Source of the DNA: an uncultured Pelagibacteraceae bacterium
Lineage (GTDB): Bacteria > Pseudomonadota > Alphaproteobacteria > Pelagibacterales > Pelagibacteraceae
DNA length: 64,000 bases
NCBI GenBank assembly: GCA_902523895.1
Contig: CABZAZ010000001.1
Span: forward strand, 124,001 to 188,000
Direction: 5' to 3'
In this document: positions 8,208 through 16,312 of the stretch, one piece after another
Layout of the letters: each line of letters opens with the position of its first letter
How positions within the stretch are numbered: the stretch's first letter is position 1
The notes under the pieces: model-generated
Told to the model about the DNA's origin: nothing
Databases searched by the model: none
What the model saw: only the letters and a program-made list of their open reading frames with translations
Translations under genes and position numbers: made by a program

Positions 8208-10982
8208 TTAATGTAATGTACCCCAATTTTCTCCAGTGTTTAAATCTACTGTAAGAGGTATTGAAAAAGAATGTTGATCACTCTCAGCAACACTAGACAT
8301 TTCTTCAATTATCACTTTGGATATTTTTTTTACTTCATTTTTGGGACTTTCAAAAATTAGTTCATCATGGATTTGGAGTAACATCTTTGTTTTATTAAGT
8401 TTTTGCTCCTTTAATTTTTTATCAATTCTTATCATTGCCAATCTCATTATTTCAGCTGCAGACCCTTGTATTGGAGCATTAATTGCTGCACGCTCCTGAA
8501 AGTTTCTCACATTATAATTTTTATCATTTATATTTATAAAATGAGATTTTCTTCCAAAAATATTACTTACATAACCACTTTTTCTACAGAATTTAATTGT
8601 TCGATCCATATAAACTTTTATCTCAGGGAACTTTGAGAAATATGAATTTAGAAACTCTTCGGCCTCAAAATTAGAGACATTTATTTGTTTTGCTAGTCCA
8701 TACTGAGAAATTCCATAGATTATTCCAAAGTTTATTGCTTTAGCTTTTCTTCTTTGGTCTTGATTCACCTTATTAATATCAATATTAAAAATTTGGCTAG
8801 CAGTAAGAGAGTGTATATCCTCATTATTTTGAAAAGCTTTTTTTAATTCTTTAACATCAGCCAAATCAGCTAAAATTCTCATTTCGATTTGATTATAGTC
8901 TGCAGAAATCAAAATATTATCCTTCTCAGCAACAAAAGCTTTACGAATATCTCTGCCGTCCTCTGATTTAATTGGAATATTTTGCAAGTTAGGATCACTT
9001 GAAGCTAATCGTCCTGTAGTCGTTGCTGCTAGTAAAAAAGAAGTATGAACTTTTTTTGTATTAGGATTGATATGTTCAGGTAATGAGTCTGAATAAGTAT
9101 TTTTTAATTTTGAAACTTGCCGCCAGTCTAAGACTAATTGTGGAAATTTATGACCTTTAAAAGCAAGATCTTCTAACACTGTGGCACTTGTTGCAAAGCT
9201 TCCTTTTTTTGTTTTTTTTAAGTCTGCGATCTTAAGATCATTATATAAAATTTCACCTAGCTGTTTTGGGGAAGCAATATTAAACTCTTTCTTGGAGAGT
9301 TTAAAAACTTCTTTCTGAATTTTTTCAATCTTTTTTTCAAATTTGGTAGATAATGTTTTGAGAAATTTTTTATCAACTTTAATACCATGTATTTCCATAT
9401 CAGCTAAAATTCTAAGTAATGGCTTTTCAAAAATTTCATAAATATTAATCATTTTTTCTTCTTTCAAACTTTTATAAAATTTTTTATAAAGTCTATAAGT
9501 TATGTCAGCATCTTCAGCGGCATAATCTTTTGCTTTTTCTAAATCGACTTCACTAAAATTTATCTGTTTCTTTCCAGAACCAACTAGTTCTTTGAATTTT
9601 ATTGTTTTATGATTCAGGTGAATTTCAGATAACGTATCCATATTGTGTCTATTTTTTCCAGCATCTAGCACATAAGACATAAGCATGGTATCCTCCATTG
9701 CTGATAGAGTTATCCCATGATTGAAAAATACAATAAAATCAAATTTAATGTTCTGACCTATTTTTTTGATACTTGGATCTTCAAGTAAAGGTTTTAATTT
9801 TTTAAGAACTATGTCTTTATCAATGCATTTTTTTGAATTATGTCCTATTGGTATGTAACAAGCTTTCCCAATCTTAGAGCTCAAAGATACTCCAACTAAA
9901 TCAGCTTGATGAGGATCTAAAGAATTTGTCTCTGTATCAACTACGACTTCTCCTATTTCTTCAGCTTCCTTAATCCATTCATCAATTTTGCTATGCTCTG
10001 TTATTAAAAAATAATTTTTCTTATCAATTTCAACTTTTTTTTCCTTTATCTGAACATCCTTTTTTTCACCATCAAAATCTGGCTCCCCATAAGCAGAAAT
10101 AGCAGAGCTAAGTAACCTATTAAACTCCATTTCTCGTAGAAATTTATAAAGTTTATCTTTATCAATTCTTTTTAATTCAAAATCATTGAGTTTCATTTCA
10201 ATCGGAGCATCGTGCTTTAATGTTACTAATTCTTTACTTATTAAAGCTTTATCTTTGTTGTTTAGTAAAGTCTCTCTTCTCTTATTTTGTTTGATTTCAT
10301 CTGCTGACTTTAAAAGTGTCTCTAAATCACCATACTTATTAATCAATTCTGCTGCAGTTTTTACACCAATTCCAGGAACACCAGGAACGTTATCACTGCT
10401 ATCCCCAGCTAGAGCCTGAACATCTATAACTTTATCTGGCTCTACTCCAAATTTATTTTTTACATCTTCATTAGAAATGAACTTATTTTTCATTGGATCA
10501 AAAATACGAACATCTTTTCTATATAATTGCATTAAATCTTTATCTGATGAAACTATTGTTACCTTTGCTCCTTTTTTTAAAATCTGATCAACATAAGTTG
10601 CAATTAAATCATCTGCTTCATAATTAACTAATTCAACAGAGGGTAAATTAAAGGCTAAAACCGATTTTCTTATATATTCAAATTGTGGTGCTAAGTCATC
10701 TGGTGCCTCAGATCGATTGGCTTTGTAATCACTATAGATTTCATTTCTAAAAGTCTTTCTTGCTGAGTCAAAAATAACAGCAAAATGAGTTGGTTTCTGA
10801 AGATTTTGATTTGATTTTGAGTCTTCAAGAAGTTTAAACAACATACTGCAAAAACCGCTTACTGCTCCAGTCGGTAATCCATCACTTTTTCGAGTTAATG
10901 GTGGTAAGGCATAATAAGCTCTAAATATATAACCTGAGCCATCAATAAGATAAAAATGATCTGTTTTTTGAATCTTGTTCAT
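8208..10982 (-). CDS. polA: DNA polymerase I
   Basis: A 924-residue three-domain enzyme for gap filling, Okazaki-fragment processing and repair. The 5'-3' exonuclease domain is at about 10-290 ('NYEADDLIATY', 'VSSDKDLMQL', 'GVPGIGVKTAAEL'). The 3'-5' proofreading domain is at about 320-510 ('VVDTETNSLDPH', 'AAEDADITYRLY'), with its metal-binding D and E present. The polymerase domain carries motif A 'ISADYNQIEMRILA', motif B 'RRKAKAINFGIIYG' and motif C 'QIHDELIFE'. It ends 'GENWGTLH', the family-typical C terminus. It is divergent from bioY, with 46 bases between the starts. Confidence 0.98.
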   Translation of the reverse strand: MNKIQKTDHFYLIDGSGYIFRAYYALPPLTRKSDGLPTGAVSGFCSMLFKLLEDSKSNQNLQKPTHFAVIFDSARKTFRNEIYSDYKANRSEAPDDLAPQFEYIRKSVLAFNLPSVELVNYEADDLIATYVDQILKKGAKVTIVSSDKDLMQLYRKDVRIFDPMKNKFISNEDVKNKFGVEPDKVIDVQALAGDSSDNVPGVPGIGVKTAAELINKYGDLETLLKSADEIKQNKRRETLLNNKDKALISKELVTLKHDAPIEMKLNDFELKRIDKDKLYKFLREMEFNRLLSSAISAYGEPDFDGEKKDVQIKEKKVEIDKKNYFLITEHSKIDEWIKEAEEIGEVVVDTETNSLDPHQADLVGVSLSSKIGKACYIPIGHNSKKCIDKDIVLKKLKPLLEDPSIKKIGQNIKFDFIVFFNHGITLSAMEDTMLMSYVLDAGKNRHNMDTLSEIHLNHKTIKFKELVGSGKKQINFSEVDLEKAKDYAAEDADITYRLYKKFYKSLKEEKMINIYEIFEKPLLRILADMEIHGIKVDKKFLKTLSTKFEKKIEKIQKEVFKLSKKEFNIASPKQLGEILYNDLKIADLKKTKKGSFATSATVLEDLAFKGHKFPQLVLDWRQVSKLKNTYSDSLPEHINPNTKKVHTSFLLAATTTGRLASSDPNLQNIPIKSEDGRDIRKAFVAEKDNILISADYNQIEMRILADLADVKELKKAFQNNEDIHSLTASQIFNIDINKVNQDQRRKAKAINFGIIYGISQYGLAKQINVSNFEAEEFLNSYFSKFPEIKVYMDRTIKFCRKSGYVSNIFGRKSHFININDKNYNVRNFQERAAINAPIQGSAAEIMRLAMIRIDKKLKEQKLNKTKMLLQIHDELIFESPKNEVKKISKVIIEEMSSVAESDQHSFSIPLTVDLNTGENWGTLH

Positions 10983-11028
10983 TAAAATTTAATATAGATT
11001 AAAGATAAAAATAAGAGTATTATTTTTT

Positions 11029-11580
11029 ATGGAACTTATAAAGCAAAATACTCAAAACCAGCTTATAAAATCATTATTGATTATCTTTATAGGCTCAATA
11101 ATTCTTACGATTTCCGCTAAAATCAAGATACCTTTTTATCCAGTTCCAATGACTATGCAAACATTCATAGTTTTATTTTTAGGTATCAGCTTCGGATATA
11201 AAATAGCTCTAGCCACTGTAGGTTTGTACTTATTGGAAGGTATATTGGGTTTACCAGTATTTTCTAATTCTCCTGAAAGAGGAATTGGTTTGGCTTATTT
11301 TACAGGTCCAACAATGGGGTATTTAATTGGATTTCTATCAGCGTGTTTTTTAGCCTCATTCGTTAAAAATGACGATAATTATTTTTTAATTTTTTTTAAA
11401 TTAATATTTTCAGTTTCAACAATTTATATCCTAGGTGTTCTATGGCTAGGCACATTAATTGGGTGGGATAAACCTATTTTGAAATTAGGTGTATTGCCTT
11501 TTTTAGTTGCTGAAATTTTCAAAATTTGTTTACTAACTTTTTTAGCAAAGAAAATTATAAAATTTAGAAAATTTATTTAG
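11029..11580 (+). CDS. bioY: Biotin uptake protein BioY (ECF S-component)
   Basis: A 183-residue membrane protein with about six helices. The N-terminal part 'IKIPFYPVPMTMQTFIVLFLG' (quoted in part) and 'GLPVF' ... 'GPTMGYLIGFL' are hallmark BioY motifs. BioY binds biotin with high affinity and works alone or with the ECF energy module (BioM/BioN or shared EcfAAT), none of which is visible nearby. It is a single-gene unit, divergent from polA, and overlaps the 3' end of regA by 8 bases. Confidence 0.92.
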   Translation: MELIKQNTQNQLIKSLLIIFIGSIILTISAKIKIPFYPVPMTMQTFIVLFLGISFGYKIALATVGLYLLEGILGLPVFSNSPERGIGLAYFTGPTMGYLIGFLSACFLASFVKNDDNYFLIFFKLIFSVSTIYILGVLWLGTLIGWDKPILKLGVLPFLVAEIFKICLLTFLAKKIIKFRKFI

Positions 11581-12136
11581 GAGATCTTTTAGATAATATT
11601 CTTTGAAGAGTTCTTCTGTGCATTTTAAGTCTTCTTGCGGTCTCAGAAACATTTCTATTACATAATTCAAATACTCTGTGAATATGTTCCCATTTAACCC
11701 TATCTGCTGACATTGGATTTTCAGGAGGTGCAGCTTTTTTTGATGGATCTGCTAATAACGCTTTTTCTACATCGTCCGCATCTGCTGGTTTAGCTAAATA
11801 GTCAATAGCACCCTCTTTGATTGCAGCTACAGCAGTTGGAATATTTCCGTATCCAGTTAGCATTATGATTCGACTTAGTGAATTTGATGATTGAATTTCT
11901 TTTACAACCTCTAATCCATTTCCATCATTTAATCTAAGGTCAACTACTGCAAAACCTGGCTTTTTCACTTTAACCATGTCTTTGCCTTTTTGCACACTCT
12001 CTGCTTGTAAGACCTCAAACCCCTTTTTTTCCATTGCTCTCGCTAATCTCTCCCTAAAAGGATTGTCGTCATCCACTATTAATAAGGATTTATTGTCAAA
12101 ATCAGCCAGATTTTGTAATGGAGCTTGATTTTTCAT
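11573..12136 (-). CDS. regA: Redox-type response regulator RegA/ActR-like
   Basis: Receiver domain with phosphoacceptor Asp 66 ('AVVDLRLNDGNG'), then a short Fis-type helix-turn-helix 'NVSETARRLKMHRRTLQR' that is almost invariant in RegA/ActR/PrrA. The track starts at a GTG (12163), but I prefer the ATG at 12136. It is preceded by AGGA and gives 187 residues, close to the usual RegA length of about 184. In other alphaproteobacteria RegB-RegA tunes respiration, carbon and nitrogen genes to redox state. The partner kinase RegB is not adjacent here. It is divergent from the polyamine operon, and a 10-bp inverted repeat lies between the two. Confidence 0.92.
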   Translation of the reverse strand: MKNQAPLQNLADFDNKSLLIVDDDNPFRERLARAMEKKGFEVLQAESVQKGKDMVKVKKPGFAVVDLRLNDGNGLEVVKEIQSSNSLSRIIMLTGYGNIPTAVAAIKEGAIDYLAKPADADDVEKALLADPSKKAAPPENPMSADRVKWEHIHRVFELCNRNVSETARRLKMHRRTLQRILSKRSPK

Positions 12137-12163
12137 GATCCTAATATGGATATTTTTTTCCAC

Positions 12164-12209
12164 AATTCAATAGGCCATTATTTGCTTTACATTGAATAAC
12201 TATTGAATT
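12164..12209. promoter_or_regulatory. 10-bp inverted repeat between regA and the decarboxylase gene
   Basis: AATTCAATAG at 12164-12173 and its exact reverse complement CTATTGAATT at 12200-12209 are separated by 26 bases; a third partial copy, ATTGAATA, starts at 12191. The position in a divergent promoter region suggests a regulator binding site or a weak RNA stem. The bases involved are common in A+T-rich DNA, so chance is possible. Confidence 0.4.
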
Positions 12210-12270
12210 AATTGCTCGATTATTAAAGTTTTTTTTAAATAAAAGACTTTTTTTTTGTTAAATTTTTTTT

Positions 12271-12276
12271 GGGGGG
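12271..12276 (+). promoter_or_regulatory. Unusual G6 ribosome-binding site of the decarboxylase gene
   Basis: GGGGGG eight bases before the ATG at 12285. A run of six G stands out in this A+T-rich sequence, directly follows a run of eight T, and is at the right spacing for a Shine-Dalgarno site. It supports the ATG at 12285 rather than the ORF-track start at 12255. Confidence 0.5.
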
Positions 12277-12284
12277 CATTTAAA

Positions 12285-13469
12285 ATGCAAAAATTTAAGT
12301 CAGTTGAAGAATTAGTTAACCAACTGAAACCGGAAAAACCTGTCTATTGTATAAGAAAGAATTCTATTCTTTCTGCATCAAAATTCTTTCAAAAAAAGTT
12401 TCCAGGAAAAATACTATATGCTGTTAAAACTAATCCCCATCCTGAAGTTATCAAAACTTTAATTAAAAGTGGAATTAATCAATTTGATGTTGCGTCTATC
12501 GAAGAAATCAAAGCAGTAAGGAAATTTGATAATACTGCAAAATGTTCTTTTATGCATACAGTTAAAAGTAGAGAGAGTATTAAAGAAGCATATTTTAATT
12601 TTGGAATAAAAACTTACGCTTTAGATACTAAAGATGAATTAATAAAAATTATCGAAACAACAGAAAATGCTAAAGATTTAGAATTGTTTATTAGAGTTGC
12701 TGTTTCCAATGAGCATGCTGAAATAGATTTATCAAAAAAATTCGGTGCTTTGAATTCTGAAGCTTCAGGACTCCTAAGACTTGCAAAACTTCATTCAAAA
12801 AAAATTGGCTTAAGTTTTCATGTTGGTTCCCAATGTATGCATCCAATTTCATATTCTAAAGGAATTAATGAAGTGGGGAATATAATTAAAAAAACTAAAA
12901 TAATTCCAGATTATATTAATATCGGTGGAGGCTTCCCAACAATTTACCCTGATCTTGTGCCTCTATCTTTGGAAGGTTATATGGAGGAAATTAAAAAAAG
13001 TTTAGAAAATTTAAATCTAAAAAATATGCCTCAAATAATTTGTGAACCTGGGAGAGCTTTGGTTGCAGAAAGTGGATCAACAATCGTAAGAGTTAATTTA
13101 AGAAAAAAACAAAAACTTTATATTAATGATGGTACTTACGGTACACTTTTTGATGCTGGAACACCTAATATAGTTTTTCCATCAAAATTAATTAAAGAAA
13201 ATTCAAGTAAGATTATTTCCAAGAAAATGACTGCATTTGATTTTTATGGACCAACATGTGACAGTATGGATTATATGAAAGGTCCCTTCCTACTTCCGAA
13301 CAATATTAAAGAAAATGATTACATTGAACTTGGTCAATTAGGATCATATGGTTTAACTTTTAGAACTCAATTTAATGGTTATTACTCTGATGAGATTTAT
13401 GAGGTTGAGGATAAACCAATAATGTCTATGTATGATAAGAATTCAGACAAAGCTACTCTAGTTGCTTAA
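12285..13469 (+). CDS. Ornithine/lysine decarboxylase, fold type III PLP enzyme
   Basis: A 394-residue alanine-racemase-fold decarboxylase. The PLP lysine is K48 in 'YAVKTNPHPEV'. The phosphate-binding glycine loop is 'NIGGGFPTIYPDL', followed by 'CEPGRALVAESG' and the C-terminal dimer-interface motif 'YGPTCDSMD', whose Cys/Asp pair is typical of ornithine decarboxylases rather than diaminopimelate decarboxylase. It would make putrescine from ornithine (or cadaverine from lysine). The track starts upstream at 12255, but the ATG at 12285 behind the G6 stretch is favoured. The stop overlaps the next start (TAATG), so it is translationally coupled to the DHS-like gene. Substrate preference cannot be read from sequence alone. 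Confidence 0.88.
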   Translation: MQKFKSVEELVNQLKPEKPVYCIRKNSILSASKFFQKKFPGKILYAVKTNPHPEVIKTLIKSGINQFDVASIEEIKAVRKFDNTAKCSFMHTVKSRESIKEAYFNFGIKTYALDTKDELIKIIETTENAKDLELFIRVAVSNEHAEIDLSKKFGALNSEASGLLRLAKLHSKKIGLSFHVGSQCMHPISYSKGINEVGNIIKKTKIIPDYINIGGGFPTIYPDLVPLSLEGYMEEIKKSLENLNLKNMPQIICEPGRALVAESGSTIVRVNLRKKQKLYINDGTYGTLFDAGTPNIVFPSKLIKENSSKIISKKMTAFDFYGPTCDSMDYMKGPFLLPNNIKENDYIELGQLGSYGLTFRTQFNGYYSDEIYEVEDKPIMSMYDKNSDKATLVA

Positions 13470-14512
13470 TGTCAGAAAATAAAAATCTTGGTCACAACAG
13501 TAAAAAAGATTTCTTAAAAAAACCTGTAGAGCATATTGATATTACATCATTCGATTCTAGAAAAATTATCTCTTCCATGGAAAAAATGTCTTTTGTTTCA
13601 AGAGAAACAGCAAACGCAGCCAATATTTATAATGAAATGTTGAAAGACAAAGAATGTACAATTTTTTTAACATTAGCAGGTTCAACATCTGCTGCAGGTT
13701 GTATGAATATTTATAAAGATTTAGTTAAATATAATATGGTAGATGCAATAGTGGCGACTGGCGCTTCAATAATTGATATGGATTTTTTTGAAGCTCTTGG
13801 TTTTAAACACTATCAAGGGTCTCAATTCCAAGATGATACTGAATTAAGAAAAAATTATATTGATAGAATTTACGACACATACATAGACGAAGATGAGTTA
13901 CAGATTTGTGATAAAAAAATATGTGAAATCGCAGATACCTTGGAACCTAGAAGCTATACATCCAGAGAATTTATTAAAGAAATGGGTAAATATTTAAAAA
14001 AAAATTCTATTAAAAAAGACTCTTTGATTGAAACAGCATACGATAATGAAGTTCCAATTTTTTGCCCAGCTTTCACCGACTCCAGTGCTGGATTTGGTTT
14101 AGTTATACATCAAGAAAAAAATCCAAAAAAGCATATGACGATTGACTCTATAAGAGAATTTAGAGAATTGACTGAAATTAAAATACGCTCGAAAGGATCA
14201 GGTTTATTTATGATTGGTGGTGGAGTTCCAAAAAATTTTATTCAAGACACCGTAATTTGTGCTGAATTATTAGGTAAGGAAGTTGACATGCATAAATATG
14301 CGGTGCAAATCACAGTTGCCGACTCTAGAGACGGTGCATGCAGTAGCTCAACATTAAAGGAAGCAAGTTCATGGGGTAAAGTTGATGTCACAAAAGAACA
14401 AATGGTATTTGCTGAAGCCACTAGTGTACTACCCCTAATAGCTAGCGATGCTTATCACAGAGGTGAGTGGAAAAATAGGGATAAGAAAAAATTCACAAAA
14501 ATTTTTGAGTAA
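13469..14512 (+). CDS. Deoxyhypusine-synthase-like enzyme (probable homospermidine/polyamine synthase)
   Basis: A 347-residue protein of the deoxyhypusine synthase family. It has the NAD-site motif 'LTLAGSTSAAG', 'DAIVATGASIIDMD' and the catalytic-lysine motif 'SSWGKVDV' (Lys 304, matching the aminobutyl-imine lysine of eukaryotic DHS). Bacteria lack eIF5A, and bacterial members act on free polyamines, for example as homospermidine synthases. Placed between an ornithine decarboxylase and a ureohydrolase, that is the likely role. No aIF5A-like substrate protein is visible in the window. The family is certain; the product is inferred. Confidence 0.85.
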   Translation: MSENKNLGHNSKKDFLKKPVEHIDITSFDSRKIISSMEKMSFVSRETANAANIYNEMLKDKECTIFLTLAGSTSAAGCMNIYKDLVKYNMVDAIVATGASIIDMDFFEALGFKHYQGSQFQDDTELRKNYIDRIYDTYIDEDELQICDKKICEIADTLEPRSYTSREFIKEMGKYLKKNSIKKDSLIETAYDNEVPIFCPAFTDSSAGFGLVIHQEKNPKKHMTIDSIREFRELTEIKIRSKGSGLFMIGGGVPKNFIQDTVICAELLGKEVDMHKYAVQITVADSRDGACSSSTLKEASSWGKVDVTKEQMVFAEATSVLPLIASDAYHRGEWKNRDKKKFTKIFE

Positions 14513-14515
14513 AAA

Positions 14516-15391
14516 TTGAAATATTTATCAAATAAAAATGGATTTTTAGGAGTCGACAATAAATTTAATTTCAAAGAAAAGGTTGTTGTGGTTCCATTTG
14601 GACTTGAGAAAACTGTTAGTTATGGTGGTGGCACCAGAAACGGACCTAAAGAAATTATAAAGGCTTCTCATCAAGTGGAATTATATGATGAAGAGCTAAA
14701 TTGTGAACCTTATAAAAAAATTGGGATTAAAACATTAAAGCCCTTTAAGATTCATAGAAATATCAAAAAGGCTCTCGAGAAAATGTCAAATATAAATAAA
14801 GAAATTTTAGATAAAAGACTTTTTCCAATCACGTTTGGAGGTGAACATTCAATTACACCCGGATGTATTTATCCATTTGTTAAAAGATACAAAAAAATTT
14901 GTCTCTTGCATTTCGATGCCCATGCTGATTTAAGAAATAGTTACAATGGTGAAAAGTTCTCTCATGCATCAGCAATAAGAAGGTGCTTAGACCATAAAAA
15001 TATATCATTAATATCTTTTGGGATAAGAAATATATCAGAGAGTGAAATTCCATTTCTAAAAAAGAATAAATCAAGAATAAATATTTTTTGGGCAAAAGAT
15101 AAATCAAAGTGGGATTTAACAAAATTTAAAAAACTTATAAAAAATAAGACAGTTTATTTAACATTTGATGTCGATGGTTTCGACTCAAGTATTATGCCAG
15201 CCACTGGGACTCCTGAACCTGGTGGATTATTGTGGGATGAGACACTCAATATAATTAAAATTGCTGCAAAAAATTCAAACATTGTTGGTGCTGACATCAA
15301 TGAATTAGCACCTATTAAAGGTTTTAATTCATATAACTTTCTTGTTGCAAAGCTCGCTTATAAAATATTGTCTTATAAGTTTTTGATTTAA
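14516..15391 (+). CDS. speB: Ureohydrolase (agmatinase/arginase family)
   Basis: A 291-residue binuclear-manganese enzyme. The metal ligands are visible: 'FGGEHS' (His 111), 'FDAHAD' (Asp 134, His 136, Asp 138) and 'TFDVDGFDSS' (Asp 218, Asp 220); 'GTGTPEPGG'-type sequence follows as 'ATGTPEPGG'. It would hydrolyse agmatine to putrescine plus urea. Arginine or an aminopropyl/guanidino-polyamine as substrate cannot be excluded. The start is TTG, 3 bases after the DHS-like stop, with no clear ribosome-binding site, so translation is probably coupled. It is the third gene of the polyamine operon and overlaps the convergent transporter gene by 4 bases. Confidence 0.82.
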   Translation: MKYLSNKNGFLGVDNKFNFKEKVVVVPFGLEKTVSYGGGTRNGPKEIIKASHQVELYDEELNCEPYKKIGIKTLKPFKIHRNIKKALEKMSNINKEILDKRLFPITFGGEHSITPGCIYPFVKRYKKICLLHFDAHADLRNSYNGEKFSHASAIRRCLDHKNISLISFGIRNISESEIPFLKKNKSRINIFWAKDKSKWDLTKFKKLIKNKTVYLTFDVDGFDSSIMPATGTPEPGGLLWDETLNIIKIAAKNSNIVGADINELAPIKGFNSYNFLVAKLAYKILSYKFLI

Positions 15392-15942
15392 GCTTTAATT
15401 GGCTTAAAAGTTTTTAAGAGTAATCTAAATGGTATTAACATGATCAAAGCTACTATTACTTTCACAATCAAATCTCCGAGAGAAAGTGTAACCCATGGCA
15501 CGCCAGTCCCATAAAACGATATTGAAAAAAACAAAAATGTATCGATTGTTGAGCCAATCATTGAAGATGTTAATGGTGCAACAAACCATTCTTTCTTTCT
15601 TAATCTGTCAAATATTTGGACATCTAATAATTGTGCAGTTAAAAATGCAATTCCAGACCCAATAGCTATACGAATAGATATAAGATCTGCAAAATCAGTA
15701 GAAAATAAAACTGTAAAACCAATTCCTAGTACAAAGCCAAAATATACAATTTTTCTTGCAACTCTTTTTCCATAGGATCTATTAGCTAAATCTGTAATTA
15801 AAAAAGCGATCGGATAAGAGAAAGCTCCGTAGGTTAATATTTCATTTAAACCATAATAATTAATTGGAAATTGAACAAGATAATTTGAGGATAGGACAAC
15901 AACACCCATCAAAAATGATAGAAGTAAAAATGATTTACTCAT
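15388..15942 (-). CDS. Queuosine-precursor transporter (YhhQ/VUT family)
   Basis: A 184-residue membrane protein with about six helices. 'YPIAFLITDLANRSYGKRVAR' (quoted in part) is the signature of the YhhQ/VUT family, and 'PLTSSMIGSTIDTFLFF' is also typical. Characterised members import queuine-pathway precursors such as preQ0 or preQ1. Its start touches the stop of rpmB, so the two genes share a message. Specificity is inferred from the family. Confidence 0.85.
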   Translation of the reverse strand: MSKSFLLLSFLMGVVVLSSNYLVQFPINYYGLNEILTYGAFSYPIAFLITDLANRSYGKRVARKIVYFGFVLGIGFTVLFSTDFADLISIRIAIGSGIAFLTAQLLDVQIFDRLRKKEWFVAPLTSSMIGSTIDTFLFFSISFYGTGVPWVTLSLGDLIVKVIVALIMLIPFRLLLKTFKPIKA

Positions 15943-16256
15943 TAAGCTGTTTTAGATTGTGCAGTTTTTTTTTGAAATGGAGATTTAATTAATAAACTTT
16001 TTTTTAGTTTTTTTAATCTAGGAGATAAATTTTTATTTTTTACAGATTTTAGAAATTCATCAAAACTACCTTTTTTATCTACTGATCTAACCCCTGCATT
16101 ACTCACTGTTAATTTTAAGCTTCTTTTTAAAAGTTCACTTGTAAATTTTACTTTTTTTAAATTAGGTAAGAATCTTCTTTTTGTCTTATTGTTAGCATGA
16201 CTAACGTTATGACCTTTCATTGGATTTTTCCCAGTTAATTCACATTTTTTTGTCAT
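15942..16256 (-). CDS. rpmB: Ribosomal protein bL28
   Basis: A 104-residue large-subunit protein beginning '[20 protein letters not shown]', with the family motifs '[15 protein letters not shown]' and '[13 protein letters not shown]'. The length matches alphaproteobacterial L28 (longer than the 78 residues of E. coli). A short 56-base gap separates it from pyrD upstream. It is followed without a gap by the VUT-family transporter gene. Confidence 0.96.
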   Translation of the reverse strand: MTKKCELTGKNPMKGHNVSHANNKTKRRFLPNLKKVKFTSELLKRSLKLTVSNAGVRSVDKKGSFDEFLKSVKNKNLSPRLKKLKKSLLIKSPFQKKTAQSKTA

Positions 16257-16312
16257 AATTTGTTCGACTATATAAAGTGAGATATTGATGGCGTCAAGTT
16301 TATTAGATTATT

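Noticed and set aside
12255-12284. Upstream start of the decarboxylase ORF (MLNFFWGAFK)
   Set aside because: The first codons are made of the T-run/G6 leader itself; the ATG at 12285 has the G6 at ribosome-binding distance and starts at the family's usual point.
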